Below the pieces are notes generated by a model. That model ran no database searches and was not told the origin of the DNA. It was given only the letters and a program-made list of their open reading frames with translations. Shown one piece after another: positions 37,201-41,851 of a stretch of 64,000 nucleotides of DNA. The number at the start of each line of letters is the position of its first letter. Position 1 is the first letter of the stretch. The DNA is taken from NCBI GenBank assembly GCA_025200525.1, contig CM045761.1, positions 95,518,182 to 95,582,181 on the forward strand, given 5' to 3'. This stretch comes from Camellia lanceoleosa. Its lineage: Eukaryota; Streptophyta; Magnoliopsida; Ericales; Theaceae. The position numbers and the translations under genes were made by a program.

Positions 37201-37290
37201 AGGGCATCTGCCGCACATCCACGTGAGTTTCTCGGCGAATTGGTTTGGGTTCTGCGCAATCAAGTCGCAGAGCTCCATCAAAGGGTCCAT
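966..37290 (-). CDS. PI4KA1: Phosphatidylinositol 4-kinase alpha 1 (type III), 5' 18 exons; 3' part outside window
   Basis: Spliced minus-strand gene. The product phosphorylates phosphatidylinositol at the 4-OH to give PI4P. In plants it is recruited to the plasma membrane by a scaffold (known for the family). I joined 18 exons by GT-AG sites and reading phase: 36308-37290, 35846-36187, 35597-35758, 32674-32844, 32355-32513, 32133-32260, 31642-31948, 26868-27033, 26453-26670, 23801-23959, 23413-23595, 22063-22593, 21613-21972, 12903-13117, 11639-11822, 11328-11464, 11062-11214, 966-1232. They encode about 1,609 codons out of roughly 2,000 expected for the plant family. The helical scaffold and the PIK accessory domain are present; the lipid kinase domain must lie left of base 1. 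Start chosen because it opens the conserved N-terminus [15 protein letters not shown]. Oddities: one missing base in exon 1 (36991-36994) and one in exon 17 (11190-11193), and introns of up to 9.8 kb filled with transposons. Identity is from family recognition, without a database search. Confidence 0.95.
1440..1857. repeat. Long foldback (inverted-repeat) element in intron 17
   Basis: The left arm (about 1440-1568) and right arm (about 1722-1857) are inverted copies. The outer ends are ACAGAAATTGTCATGTGACC at left and its near-complement near 1836-1855. The inner ends carry ACTGTATTTTCTA and its complement. The spacer is rich in CCACCA. It could form a hairpin with arms of about 130 bp when the intron is transcribed. 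Likely a foldback MITE; a small-RNA hairpin is possible. Confidence 0.65.
2068..2408. mobile_element. MITE with imperfect TIRs of about 24 bp
   Basis: The left end is AAGGATAAATTACACTGACA. The right end, read in reverse complement, is AAAGGTTAAACTACACTGTT. About 340 bp, AT-rich, non-coding. The ends resemble the widespread plant repeat beginning AAGGGTAAATTACACT. Related sequence also starts at about 1299. Confidence 0.6.
2409..3453 (-). other. Intron 17 sequence, nothing recognised
   Basis: AT-rich. Short chance ORFs only. No repeat ends or coding signal recognised. Confidence 0.5.
3462..4152. mobile_element. Non-autonomous hAT-like element, 691 bp
   Basis: Ends are CTATGAAGCACGGA at left and, in reverse complement, TTATGAAGCACGGA at right (13 of 14). 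It is flanked by an exact 8-bp duplication GTGATGGT at 3454-3461 and 4153-4160, the size made by hAT transposases. Subterminal GACACG/GTGTCC motifs are present. A purine-rich block followed by CAG and GTATGT (about 3735-3756) looks like a short exon with a donor site and may be captured host sequence; that part is speculative. Confidence 0.8.
4583..5055. mobile_element. Second hAT-like element of the TATGAAGC family, 473 bp
   Basis: Ends are CTATGAAGCATGAG at left and, in reverse complement, CTATGAAGCAAGGG at right. Flanking 8-bp duplication is TCCATATC (4575-4582) and TCCACATC (5056-5063), one mismatch. Subterminal GTAC-rich repeats are present. Shares its ends with the 3462-4152 element but not its interior. 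Confidence 0.75.
5056..6444 (-). other. Intron 17 sequence with a (TATG)n microsatellite
   Basis: A TATG tetranucleotide repeat of about nine units lies at 5923-5960. A stretch at 5298-5405 resembles 4225-4330, sharing TTTTGATAAA and GTGATGGTGG-type motifs, so a small segment is duplicated around the hAT-like element. The rest is AT-rich with nothing recognised. Confidence 0.55.
6445..8640 (-). mobile_element. RTE-type non-LTR retrotransposon (LINE), 5'-truncated and decayed
   Basis: Minus-strand reading gives, in order: an endonuclease-end/linker region (8048-8272), reverse transcriptase with [16 protein letters not shown] and [11 protein letters not shown] (7688-7966), [20 protein letters not shown] (7276-7485), an FVDD box near 7256, and the C-terminal [13 protein letters not shown] (6471-6689). 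The 3' end carries the plant RTE tail (GGATTCATATAGCCGACCCC on the minus strand). Several stops and frameshifts and a poly-T run at 7551-7571 make it inactive. The nuclease start is missing. Same orientation as PI4KA1. Confidence 0.88.
7209..7252. repeat. 22-bp tandem duplication inside the RTE reverse transcriptase
   Basis: Two exact 22-bp units (TCTAGTCTCATCAACTAGCA plus CG) immediately after the codons for the FVDD catalytic box. It shifts the frame and adds stops. Confidence 0.85.
8641..9302 (-). other. Intron 17 sequence, nothing firmly recognised
   Basis: Contains an AAGGAGCCTTGAGGCCCC block near 8888 whose theme recurs inverted near 9640 (CCTTGAGCC). This may mark a degenerate TIR element, but the ends do not align well enough to call. 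Confidence 0.35.
9303..9468. mobile_element. Short MITE, about 166 bp
   Basis: The left end is AGGGTTGGTTTGGCATG. The right end, read in reverse complement, is AGGGGTTGTTTGGGATG. The interior has paired CAAAAAGT motifs. Non-coding. Confidence 0.65.
10167..10472. mobile_element. hAT-like MITE inserted in the RTE fragment
   Basis: The left end is GACCATGTTTGTTTGGG. The right end, in reverse complement, is GGCCATGTTTGTTTGGGG. About 306 bp and non-coding. It splits the RTE reading and is therefore younger than that LINE copy. Confidence 0.72.
10544..10589. repeat. 23-bp perfect tandem duplication
   Basis: Two adjacent units of AAGTGGAGAGGTCCTTCTGG plus CAT within the degenerate RTE fragment. 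Confidence 0.85.
11062..11214 (-). CDS. PI4KA1: PI4KA1 exon 17 (contains a 1-nt frame break)
   Basis: 153 nt where 154 is needed to link exon 16 (phase 2) to exon 18 (phase 0). The first part reads KETAPSRLK in the expected frame. The rest, [20 protein letters not shown], is one frame over. The break lies in the four-T run 11190-11193 (AAAA on the coding strand). Without the shift, translation stops about 20 codons on. Encodes the start of the PIK helical (accessory) domain. Confidence 0.9.
11328..11464 (-). CDS. PI4KA1: PI4KA1 exon 16
   Basis: 137 nt, [20 protein letters not shown] through VWAQPVNP, ending in phase 2 at donor GTAACT. Acceptor is CTGCAG. Confidence 0.91.
11639..11822 (-). 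CDS. PI4KA1: PI4KA1 exon 15
   Basis: 184 nt, [19 protein letters not shown] through GSSLIDL. Acceptor is TTACAG and donor is GTAAGA. It completes the split Arg codon from exon 14 and ends in phase 0. Confidence 0.92.
12621..12702. repeat. 41-bp imperfect tandem duplication in intron 14
   Basis: Two adjacent units sharing AGCATAAATTTCAGTTTGT. The rest of intron 14 (11823-12902) is AT-rich with nothing recognised. Confidence 0.7.
12903..13117 (-). CDS. PI4KA1: PI4KA1 exon 14
   Basis: 215 nt, [19 protein letters not shown] through [10 protein letters not shown], ending in phase 2. Acceptor is GGATAG and donor is GTGAAC. The inserted copia element ends only about 320 bp upstream of this acceptor in the direction of transcription. 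Confidence 0.92.
13371..13390. repeat. Poly-A tract next to the copia element
   Basis: A run of at least 20 A on the plus strand in intron 13, preceded by AAATAAATAAAT repeats. Confidence 0.9.
13408..13433 (-). repeat. Copy of the LTR-adjacent PBS/leader outside the 3' LTR
   Basis: The plus strand reads TGTTGTTGTTGCTCTGATAC directly before the 3' LTR edge. The same run precedes the 5' LTR at 18142-18163. It is internal leader plus PBS sequence, which should not lie outside an integrated element. Confidence 0.75.
13434..13782 (-). repeat. 3' LTR of the intron 13 copia element
   Basis: 349 bp, beginning TGCTGGAAATTTGATTATTA on the minus strand. Nearly identical to the 5' LTR except for a 24-bp tandem duplication (unit ACTCAGAAAATATGAGGAAG plus AAGA) at its plus-strand left end. 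Confidence 0.86.
13783..13794 (-). other. Polypurine tract
   Basis: CTTGAAGGGGAG on the minus strand, directly before the 3' LTR start TGCTGG. The pol stop codon (13790-13792) overlaps it. Confidence 0.8.
13790..17402 (-). pseudogene. Copia pol (protease, integrase, RT, RNase H), broken
   Basis: Protease motif [12 protein letters not shown] lies near 17070. GAG-pre-integrase [12 protein letters not shown] is near 16650. The integrase core has catalytic Asp residues (HSDVWGP, FIDDHT) and Glu in [11 protein letters not shown] (near 16190). RT carries [13 protein letters not shown] and YVDDIIL (14730-15000). RNase H has [18 protein letters not shown] and [11 protein letters not shown] (13960-14260). 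Stops lie near 16938, 16509, 16319 and 13848. Frame changes lie near 15810 and 14455. All catalytic motifs survive, so decay is by nonsense and single-base lesions only. Confidence 0.9.
17403..18116 (-). CDS. Copia gag
   Basis: Start at 18116 ([12 protein letters not shown]), the first ATG after the PBS. Contains the copia gag signature [19 protein letters not shown], and later [24 protein letters not shown] at 17403-17405 ends it. The same frame continues beyond the stop into the zinc knuckle [14 protein letters not shown] and the protease, so the intact ancestor had a single gag-pol frame. Confidence 0.88.
   Translation of the reverse strand: MSEVTSETTSTPAATILVKTSNSHFVQITTIRLNGDNFLRWSQSVRMYIRGQGKIGYITGDKKAPAINDPLFDSWDAENSMVMTWLVNSMEEDISSNYMCYTTPQELWDNVSQMYSDLGNQSQVFELTLKLGEIRQGDDSVTKYFNSLKRLWQDLDIFNTYEWKSVDDCNHHKKTVEDSRIYKFLAGLNIEFDEVRGRIIGRPPLPSIGEGFAKSKGRERRASCLKKSLGESIEISL
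18152..18163 (-). other. Primer-binding site (initiator tRNA-Met type)
   Basis: TGGTATCAGAGC on the minus strand, complementary to the 3' end of plant initiator tRNA-Met, directly next to the 5' LTR. Confidence 0.9.
18164..18488 (-). repeat. 5' LTR of the intron 13 copia element
   Basis: 325 bp. On the minus strand it begins TGTTGGAAATTTGATTATTA and runs to the PBS. Several internal TATTATATA/CACTAACAGC-type short repeats (on the plus strand) are present. Confidence 0.88.
18489..19189 (-). other. Intron 13 sequence, nothing recognised
   Basis: AT-rich intronic sequence upstream (in gene sense) of the copia element. No repeat ends or coding signal seen. Confidence 0.5.
19190..20126. mobile_element. 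Probable GACACG-rich TIR element carrying a nested SINE
   Basis: The right end (about 19990-20126) is packed with GTGTCCGTGTC-type repeats and ends CCATAG, reminiscent of the CTATGAAGC family at 3462. The left end (about 19200-19340) carries inverted GACACG/GACATGTC motifs. The ends are too degraded to set the borders exactly and no target duplication was found. Confidence 0.45.
19390..19612 (-). mobile_element. tRNA-derived SINE, about 223 bp
   Basis: The minus-strand 5' end has an A-box-like TTGGCCTGGTGGCAAGG and a degenerate B-box GGATCAAAACC about 45 bp on. The 3' end is a short A tract. It is flanked by a 17-bp target duplication, AACACTTCTTATACATT (19373-19389) and AACACTTTTTAAACATT (19613-19629), two mismatches. 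This is the structure of a plant SINE mobilised by LINE machinery. Confidence 0.82.
20954..21057. repeat. 52-bp tandem duplication
   Basis: Two nearly identical adjacent units beginning ATTTGAATTTTGAATAATAG. The surrounding 20127-21612 has CT-rich patches (near 20820) and AACGTCGTT/ACGACGTT inverted motifs near 21155. It may be a degraded LTR, but I cannot set ends. Confidence 0.75.
21613..21972 (-). CDS. PI4KA1: PI4KA1 exon 13
   Basis: 120 codons, [20 protein letters not shown] through LGFFIDRFE, with [18 protein letters not shown] and [18 protein letters not shown]. Acceptor is TTACAG and donor is GTGAGA. It is followed by the 8.5 kb intron 13 that houses a copia element. Confidence 0.93.
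22063..22593 (-). CDS. PI4KA1: PI4KA1 exon 12
   Basis: 177 codons, [20 protein letters not shown] through [13 protein letters not shown]. It includes the alanine run [12 protein letters not shown] and the segment [20 protein letters not shown]. Acceptor is ACCAG and donor is GTAATC, phase 0. Longest intact exon in the window. Confidence 0.93.
23040..23202. repeat. Imperfect direct repeat in intron 11
   Basis: Copies at 23040-23107 and 23138-23202 share TTTGTCCAAAAATGAA and CCTGTGAGAAACTGACTAG. The repeat extends over about 65 bp with small indels. Confidence 0.7.
23413..23595 (-). CDS. PI4KA1: PI4KA1 exon 11
   Basis: 61 codons, [18 protein letters not shown] through [10 protein letters not shown]. 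Acceptor is TTGCAG and donor is GTTTGT, phase 0. Confidence 0.92.
23801..23959 (-). CDS. PI4KA1: PI4KA1 exon 10
   Basis: 53 codons, [18 protein letters not shown] through LRDRFPQ. Acceptor is ATGCAG and donor is GTATTC, phase 0 on both sides. Confidence 0.92.
24151..24339 (-). pseudogene. Unidentified exon-like coding fragment in intron 9
   Basis: An open minus-strand stretch begins right after an AG (GGTTCAG at 24340-24346) and reads [20 protein letters not shown], then [16 protein letters not shown] and [11 protein letters not shown], ending at TAA. Composition is protein-like (balanced residues, Trp-Pro-Pro, Cys) and unlike the AT-rich intron around it. I do not recognise the family, and it is not part of the PI4KA1 scaffold order, because exon 9 joins exon 10 in frame without it. 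It may be a captured exon of another gene or a chance ORF. Confidence 0.4.
24737..25149. mobile_element. AT-rich MITE with long inverted ends
   Basis: The left end is CACCTTGTTTGGTTCCAATT. The right end, in reverse complement, is CACCTTTTTTGGTTCCAATT. Inverted similarity extends for over 35 bp at the ends and continues weakly through the 413-bp body. Non-coding. The rest of intron 9 (25150-26452) is AT-rich with nothing recognised. Confidence 0.68.
26453..26670 (-). CDS. PI4KA1: PI4KA1 exon 9
   Basis: 218 nt, [20 protein letters not shown] through FETAVLWL. Acceptor is CTCCAG and donor is GTATTT, phase 0 at its end. Followed by the 2.5 kb intron 9. Confidence 0.92.
26868..27033 (-). CDS. PI4KA1: PI4KA1 exon 8
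   Basis: 166 nt, [20 protein letters not shown] through [11 protein letters not shown], ending in phase 1. Two possible donors lie side by side. The upstream one (TCAG before GTTTGG) is chosen because it joins exon 9 in frame to give SISGVKATYL. Confidence 0.9.
27550..27607. repeat. Poly-T insert flanked by a 19-bp target duplication
   Basis: TTCGCAAGCTTGCTATCTT occurs at 27550-27568 and again at 27589-27607, separated by only a T run plus GATAAA. This is what target-primed reverse transcription leaves when a retroposon is truncated to little more than its poly-A tail (tail on the minus strand). Confidence 0.75.
27615..29105 (+). mobile_element. L1-type LINE 3' remnant, interrupted
   Basis: Plus-strand translation, with frameshifts, shows the region after the [14 protein letters not shown] near 27730, then a zf-RVT-like segment ([15 protein letters not shown] near 27905, then FP-KEVWSIL near 27970). 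After an interruption it resumes with [20 protein letters not shown] and [14 protein letters not shown] (28800-28935). A 3' UTR-like end with AATAAAATTCTTG follows at about 29080. Antisense to PI4KA1. Confidence 0.72.
28044..28612. mobile_element. TIR element with ACCGG-rich ends, inserted in the L1 remnant
   Basis: The left end is AATGTTTTGAAAACTGGACC. The right end, in reverse complement, is AATGTTTTAAAAACTGGATT. Subterminal ACCGGT/CCGGTT motifs abound, and the core (28330-28510) is AT-rich. It splits the L1 reading frame, so it arrived later. Superfamily uncertain. Confidence 0.7.
30057..30180. repeat. Direct repeat of about 75 bp in intron 7
   Basis: Units starting at 30057 and 30132 share ATTAATGATGCCTGCAA and CAATTGGTTTTGTGGTGGGT, with an A run between them. 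The second unit is incomplete. Confidence 0.7.
30308..30826. repeat. Three tandem copies of a 170-175 bp unit
   Basis: Unit starts at 30308, 30482 and 30652, each opening TTTCAACATAATTTCTGAAT and containing AATGGATACAGTTTGGGTCA. The copies differ by a few bases and small indels. Head-to-tail, in intron 7. Confidence 0.9.
31642..31948 (-). CDS. PI4KA1: PI4KA1 exon 7
   Basis: 307 nt. Reads [20 protein letters not shown], then [20 protein letters not shown], then [15 protein letters not shown]. Acceptor is CTTACAG and donor is GTAAGT. It restores phase 0 after exon 6 and is followed by the 4.6 kb intron 7. Confidence 0.92.
32133..32260 (-). CDS. PI4KA1: PI4KA1 exon 6
   Basis: 128 nt, from [13 protein letters not shown] to [13 protein letters not shown], ending in phase 2 so that the AG at its end joins the first base of exon 7. 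Acceptor is TTCTAG and donor is GTAGAG. Confidence 0.9.
32355..32513 (-). CDS. PI4KA1: PI4KA1 exon 5
   Basis: 53 codons, [20 protein letters not shown] through EANAERVE, phase 0. Acceptor is CTGCAG and donor is GTATGG. Among the most conserved parts of the scaffold. Confidence 0.92.
32674..32844 (-). CDS. PI4KA1: PI4KA1 exon 4
   Basis: 57 codons including [20 protein letters not shown] and [19 protein letters not shown]. The acceptor chosen is GTTAAG before GATGGG, which keeps phase 0. Donor is GTACGA. The acceptor has a weak pyrimidine tract, so this boundary is slightly less certain than the others. Confidence 0.88.
33337..33545 (-). mobile_element. 3' end fragment of an RTE LINE in intron 3
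   Basis: About 200 bp resembling the 3' end of the 6445-8640 element. It has the same terminal theme (GGATTTATGTAGCTGACCTC on the minus strand versus GGATTCATATAGCCGACCCC) followed by the degenerate C-terminal coding end. Strongly 5'-truncated. Confidence 0.7.
33546..35596 (-). other. Rest of intron 3
   Basis: Contains an open minus-strand stretch (34531-34860, with [20 protein letters not shown]) that reads protein-like but that I cannot assign, a purine-rich block near 34800-34900, and a GT/GA microsatellite at 35298-35324. Otherwise AT-rich with nothing recognised. Confidence 0.4.
35597..35758 (-). CDS. PI4KA1: PI4KA1 exon 3
   Basis: 54 codons, from [16 protein letters not shown] to RNDYDEE, phase 0. 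Acceptor is GGACAG and donor is GTTAGC. Conserved scaffold segment. Confidence 0.92.
35846..36187 (-). CDS. PI4KA1: PI4KA1 exon 2
   Basis: 114 codons, from [11 protein letters not shown] to LVLATCAQ, phase 0 on both sides. Acceptor is CAG at 36188-36190 and donor is GTACAT just below 35846. Part of the alpha-helical scaffold that precedes the kinase core. Confidence 0.92.
36308..37290 (-). CDS. PI4KA1: PI4KA1 exon 1 (contains a 1-nt frame break)
   Basis: Encodes residues 1 to about 328: a conserved N-terminus, then a Ser/Pro-rich, low-complexity stretch with an 11-Gly run, then a conserved helical segment ending MSSFLK before donor GTAAGA. The length is 983 nt where 984 is needed to keep phase with exon 2. 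Reading changes frame at the four-base A run 36991-36994, where the family conserves an S-F-Y-x-D-F-L type motif. A one-base loss there explains both facts. Confidence 0.93.
36501..36530 (-). repeat. Coding triplet repeat giving poly-glycine in PI4KA1 exon 1
   Basis: The plus strand has a run of CCT triplets. Read on the minus strand in frame it encodes eleven consecutive Gly residues between GFND and SATAYRR. It lies in the poorly conserved linker of the N-terminal region and is expected to vary in length among alleles. Confidence 0.85.
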
Positions 37291-37387
37291 TGCTGTCCAA
37301 TGCCCAAATCTAGAAAGGATAAGAGTTCAGAGGAATCAATCAAGTCTCGGAGCTCAATTTGAGGTCTGGCAATGAAATGCGAAAGCT

Positions 37388-37425
<38 letters not shown>

Positions 37426-37450
37426 GAGAAAAGGAGTAATTAGGGTTTAA
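37291..37450 (-). promoter_or_regulatory. PI4KA1: PI4KA1 5' leader and proximal promoter
   Basis: Upstream of the ATG the coding strand has a pure CT repeat (37392-37421) typical of plant housekeeping 5' leaders. Just beyond it is an AAACCCTAAT telo-box at 37439-37448. Telo-boxes are found in promoters of broadly expressed plant genes. No clear TATA box is seen, which fits a constitutive promoter. The transcription start is not determined. Confidence 0.5.
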
Positions 37451-37662
37451 ATGGTACGATGGTCGTCGTTGTTTGTGTGTTGTTGATGATCGTCTTTCAT
37501 GTGGTTCGGTGCCGTCTCGTTACGTCGTTGTTCTCCTGATTTGCCATTTCTACTCTCCGTTAATAGCCATAGATATATGCGTAGTTGTGTCTGTATTGCA
37601 TTTGGGACGCACTCGCGCCTCCCTCATGTCATTTGTTTCGAAAAATTACATAGAAATACTCT

Positions 37663-38660
37663 GGTTCCGTTTGGTAAACGGCTCAAATTATAGTTTCATT
37701 TATTAATTTGAATGTTTCATAATACCATATTTATTTTTTAAAATTTATTTCAAAATATAATTATTATTTTTTAAAATTTATAATCCAACATATAATTCAA
37801 AAAAAAATTCAAAACTCAATTCAAATCAATATTTTAATTTTTTTAAATATTTTAAAAATATTTTAATTTTGTTAAGATTTTAAGTATTTTAATATTTAAA
37901 TATGTTAACTCTATTTTATAAAAATATTTTTAAATACTTTAATTTTTTTGTTATGTATTTAGTTATGATTTGAGTGTAGAGTTGTGAAAGTAGTATAGAG
38001 TTTCAAGTTATGTGTTTGGTTATGAATTTTAAAAATAATTTTTTAATTGAGTTTTGTTTTATGTGTTTGGTTATGATTTGAGTGTAGAATTATTTTTTAA
38101 TTTAAAATATTAACATTTTAAATTATTTAAATTTTTTGAATATTTAAATTATTTAAATTTTTAGGATTTAATTTTTTCGAATATTTATTTTAATTTTTTA
38201 CTTATTAAATTTTTTAGATTATTTAAATATTTATGATTTAAATTTTTTGAATATTTATTTTGAAAAAAAATTATTTCATTTGTAGTATTTTCAATTAAAT
38301 AATTGATTAATGTTATTTTCTATTAATAATAATTTTTTTTAATTGAATTTTAAAAAGAGTTTGGTTATAAGTGTTGATCAGAATTTTCAATAGTGTGAAA
38401 AATAGTGTGTTTTATTATGAGTTATAACAATTTGAATTAAATTTTGAAAACTCTTTTTAAAACTCATAACCAAACAAATTTTCTTACTTCACATGTCAAA
38501 TCAAACTTTCAAAACTCAATTTCACACTCAATTCAACACTCTATTCAAAAACCATAACCAAACAAATTTTCTACACTCAAATCATAATTCCACAACTCAC
38601 AAACTCAAAATACAACTCATACTCTCAAATAATATTTACAAAACTCTACCAAACGCAACC
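37663..38660. mobile_element. AT-rich TIR/foldback element upstream of PI4KA1
   Basis: The left end is GGTTCCGTTTGGTAAA. The right end, in reverse complement, is GGTTGCGTTTGGTAGA. The halves carry inverted motifs (TTATGATTTGAGTGTAGA on the left, its complement on the right). No target duplication found. The interior is nearly all A/T. Confidence 0.55.
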
Positions 38661-38998
38661 TCTGTTTGTTTGGTGGAGTCACGGATGTTAGTTCTAGAGT
38701 TTGTTTTTAACACGATATTTGTTTATGATTTTTAAAAATTAATTTCACATTCACTTATAAAAACGTAGTTGAAGGGGAAAATTTTTGGGCTAATCAATCG
38801 TTCCATCGGTCATTTAACCGATTGACTGGAATAGTGTAAATTTTTTTTTTATAATTAACACATGTTAATTATATATATTCAATAAAAATATTTTTTGAAT
38901 TTTTTTAAAAAACTTATGAGTTTTAATAGAATTTTGAGTTGTGTGTTTAGTTATAAATTGTAAATTTTTGTATCAAATATCATATGTCACATCAAAAA

Positions 38999-39127
38999 TT
39001 TTACACTCAATTCAAAACTCATTCACCAAATAAATTTTTTACACTCAAATCATAATTTCAAAACTCACAAACTCAAAATATAACTCTATTCTCAAATCAT
39101 ATTTAGAAAACTCTACCAAATGCAACC
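38999..39127. repeat. Second copy of the right arm of the 37663-38660 element
   Basis: Direct repeat of 38522-38660, sharing ACTCACAAACTCAAAATA and AAAACTCTACCAAA, ending TGCAACC. Suggests a partial tandem copy or a second degraded element. Confidence 0.6.
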
Positions 39128-39811
39128 ACAAATTTTGGTAAAAATGTGACGGAATTATATTAACAGTTCTATAATTTAGGGCGTGTGTTATTTTAATTTT
39201 TAATTTTTTAATTATAATATATTAGATTTTAAATTTTTATTTTTATTTTAAATAAGAATAATTAATGATATTTCATTTGTAAATAGTCCATTTCAAATGT
39301 AAAATAGTGATGTAACTTATTTTATGTTAGTGAACTTATATATTGTTTGAAATATAATAGTCTTTTTTTTAATGAATAATGTTGAAATTTTTTTTGTTAT
39401 AAAATTCTGTTTGGTTTGATTTTCAAAATCTATTTTTAAAAAAAATTCTAAGAATCTAAAAATTAAATTGGTGAAATAAATTAAAAACACATCATTTTTA
39501 TATAATTTTATCTTTTAGGAGAGTAGAAATAATTTTTTATTTTTTGATATTTACTTTTGTTAAATTAGTTTTTATTTTTTCAAAAATCAAAAATGACAAT
39601 AACTCTCATGTCATTATTAAATCAAAAAATCTAAAACTAAAAATATTTCATATATTAAATATATATATATATATATCGATTATACATAAAGCCTAATAAC
39701 CATCAATTATATGATAACTATCCAAAAGTATTTGTTAACGGCAAATATAAATATCTATTACATGACAATCATCCAAAAACATCAACAAAAAATAATCACT
39801 CATTACATGAT

Positions 39812-41098
39812 TGTTATCCAAAAGACAACCTAAGATGGGGTGAATTAGGTTTTTACAAATAAAATAATAATACCTTAATAAAATTTGACTAACACAATAA
39901 ATAAATATAGTTAATGAAATAAAAATAATTAAAACAAGTGTTCTAACAACTATGTCAATAAATGATTTTAGCATAATAAAAATATTAAATATAGTTATGG
40001 CAATTTAAATAAAATAAAGAGATAAGGAAGAGAGAGACGAACAAATTTATAGTGGTTTGGTTTCAACTCGGCTTATGTTCACTCCTCAAGCTTCACTTGA
40101 GATTTTTCATTATTCTCTAGCTTCACAGGGTGCTAGCAACCATTTCACGGATGGAGCAATCCTCCACAGATTTTACGCAGACTTTCTAAGTTAGGGTTGG
40201 TTTTTGGTGTCCTAAAAAAGTGTACTTTTTGTCTTTTTACGAAAAGATGTGCAGAAAAGTAGAGAGGTGATGTGATGGAAAAAAGATAAAAAGATGGATT
40301 ATATAGTAGATCCCAAACTAGGCCTAAGTGTACTACACTCTTACAAGGTTAAAAAAAAAATGTTTTTGCTTTCACAGAAAGCTACAAAAATTATCTCTCA
40401 AACAAAGACATAAAAATGAAGCTCTGATTTTTATGTAAACCTCACACTGGAAAGATGGGCTTAAAGCTATACGTCTCAATGTATAATTTATGAAAGATGA
40501 TATAAATAAAAATTGAAGAACACTTTTCAAAGAATTTTTTTCAAAGAATAAATGTGAATGATTATAAATCAAAGAATATTTTCTGATTTTTTTGTTGTAA
40601 CTTGTTTACATTAGAAGCTTTGGTATATATAATGAAACTTATAGCCGTTGTATTCATTTGAATTTATAACCGTTTATACCCGTTGTATTTATTTGAATAT
40701 CTTCCACTCTATCATTACAAATTTGAATATATTCCACTTGAACCTTTTGAACTGCTGCTATGCTGGGCTGTTTGAACCTCTATTTTTGGGTTCTTTGAAC
40801 CTCTGTTTTTGGCTGTTTGAACTCCTGATTTAATAAAATATTAAATACATTCTAACAACATTTAGGATAAAAGTTTATGTGATAAATAATAAGACAAAAT
40901 AAATTTTGATTCTATTTTTCTCTTTCAAATAAATTAAAACATATTAAATAAATTATCAAAATAAATTTTAGATTCTATTAAAACATAATTAAATAAATCA
41001 TCAAAATAAATTTTGGATTCTATTTTTCTTTTTTTTTAAATAAATTAAAACGTAATTAAATAAATCATCAAAATAAATAAATCTAACAATCTCTCATT
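39812..41098 (-). repeat. 3' LTR of the SIRE-like element
   Basis: 1,287 bp, collinear with the 5' LTR apart from a MITE of about 131 bp (40194-40324) and differing numbers of short internal repeats. Confidence 0.9.
40194..40324. mobile_element. Small MITE inserted in the 3' LTR only
   Basis: Present here between AAGTTA and TAAGTG, and absent at the matching place of the 5' LTR (near 51480-51500), which gives an empty site. The ends AGGGTTGGTTTTTG and, reversed, AGGCCTAGTTTGGG resemble the MITE at 9303-9468. Confidence 0.7.
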
Positions 41099-41446
41099 TT
41101 TTTGATGATGGCACACAATGATGTTTTGATTTGATTTGGAAGTAAAAAAAGTTCCCCCTCAAGTCATGCTCCCTGAATTCATTTCTAAAAATATAGGTTA
41201 GCACATGTGTAATAAATAAACTTTAATTAGAAACATAATATGAGACTAAGATATCAAATTATAAATACATAACATTAGATTAGTTTGAAAATAATACCAT
41301 AATTTGAAAATAATATCATAATACATAACATCATAATTTTTTCCCCTATGACATTATCAAAAGGAAATCGTGGCTCAGATCTGGAAGAGGAGAAGGAAAT
41401 GATAGTGATAAATGGCATCAAAAACAAATAATCAAAACATGTATAT

Positions 41447-41478
<32 letters not shown>

Positions 41479-41851
41479 GATTTGTGCGCCTCTCTCGTTC
41501 CTCAAAATCGTGATCGGACACGCTGCTCGCTTAAGGCCACCTCGACAAAATCGAGACGGGTCATTCAACGGCCTCGGTTCTCTCTGGTGTCTTCTTCTCC
41601 TACGCCTTCTTCTTAATCACTCTCTTCTCCTTCTTTTTTCTCATTCGCTTTTATCTCTTTCTTCTTTTACGTGAGAGAGATAGAACGGAGAGACTGAGCA
41701 GAGCAGAAAAGTTGCAAAAAACGACCCTCATGTCGATTACATCTCTTTATTCTACTTCATGGCCTCGTCCGGCCCTTCTGTCTTCCGGACCAATGATCCG
41801 TAGAAAGGCCATGTTGGTAGTGCCGAAACTACTCTTCCCAACCTTTCTATA
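41099..41851 (-). other. SIRE-like 3' non-coding region and leader of the antisense ORF
   Basis: Holds an A/G-rich tract next to the 3' LTR (minus strand AAAAAAATGAGAGAT, probable polypurine tract), a CA/TA microsatellite at 41448-41478, and the CT-rich stretch 41570-41670. A TATATATA run directly precedes the CT-rich leader on the plus strand and could act as an antisense promoter (inference). Confidence 0.5.
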
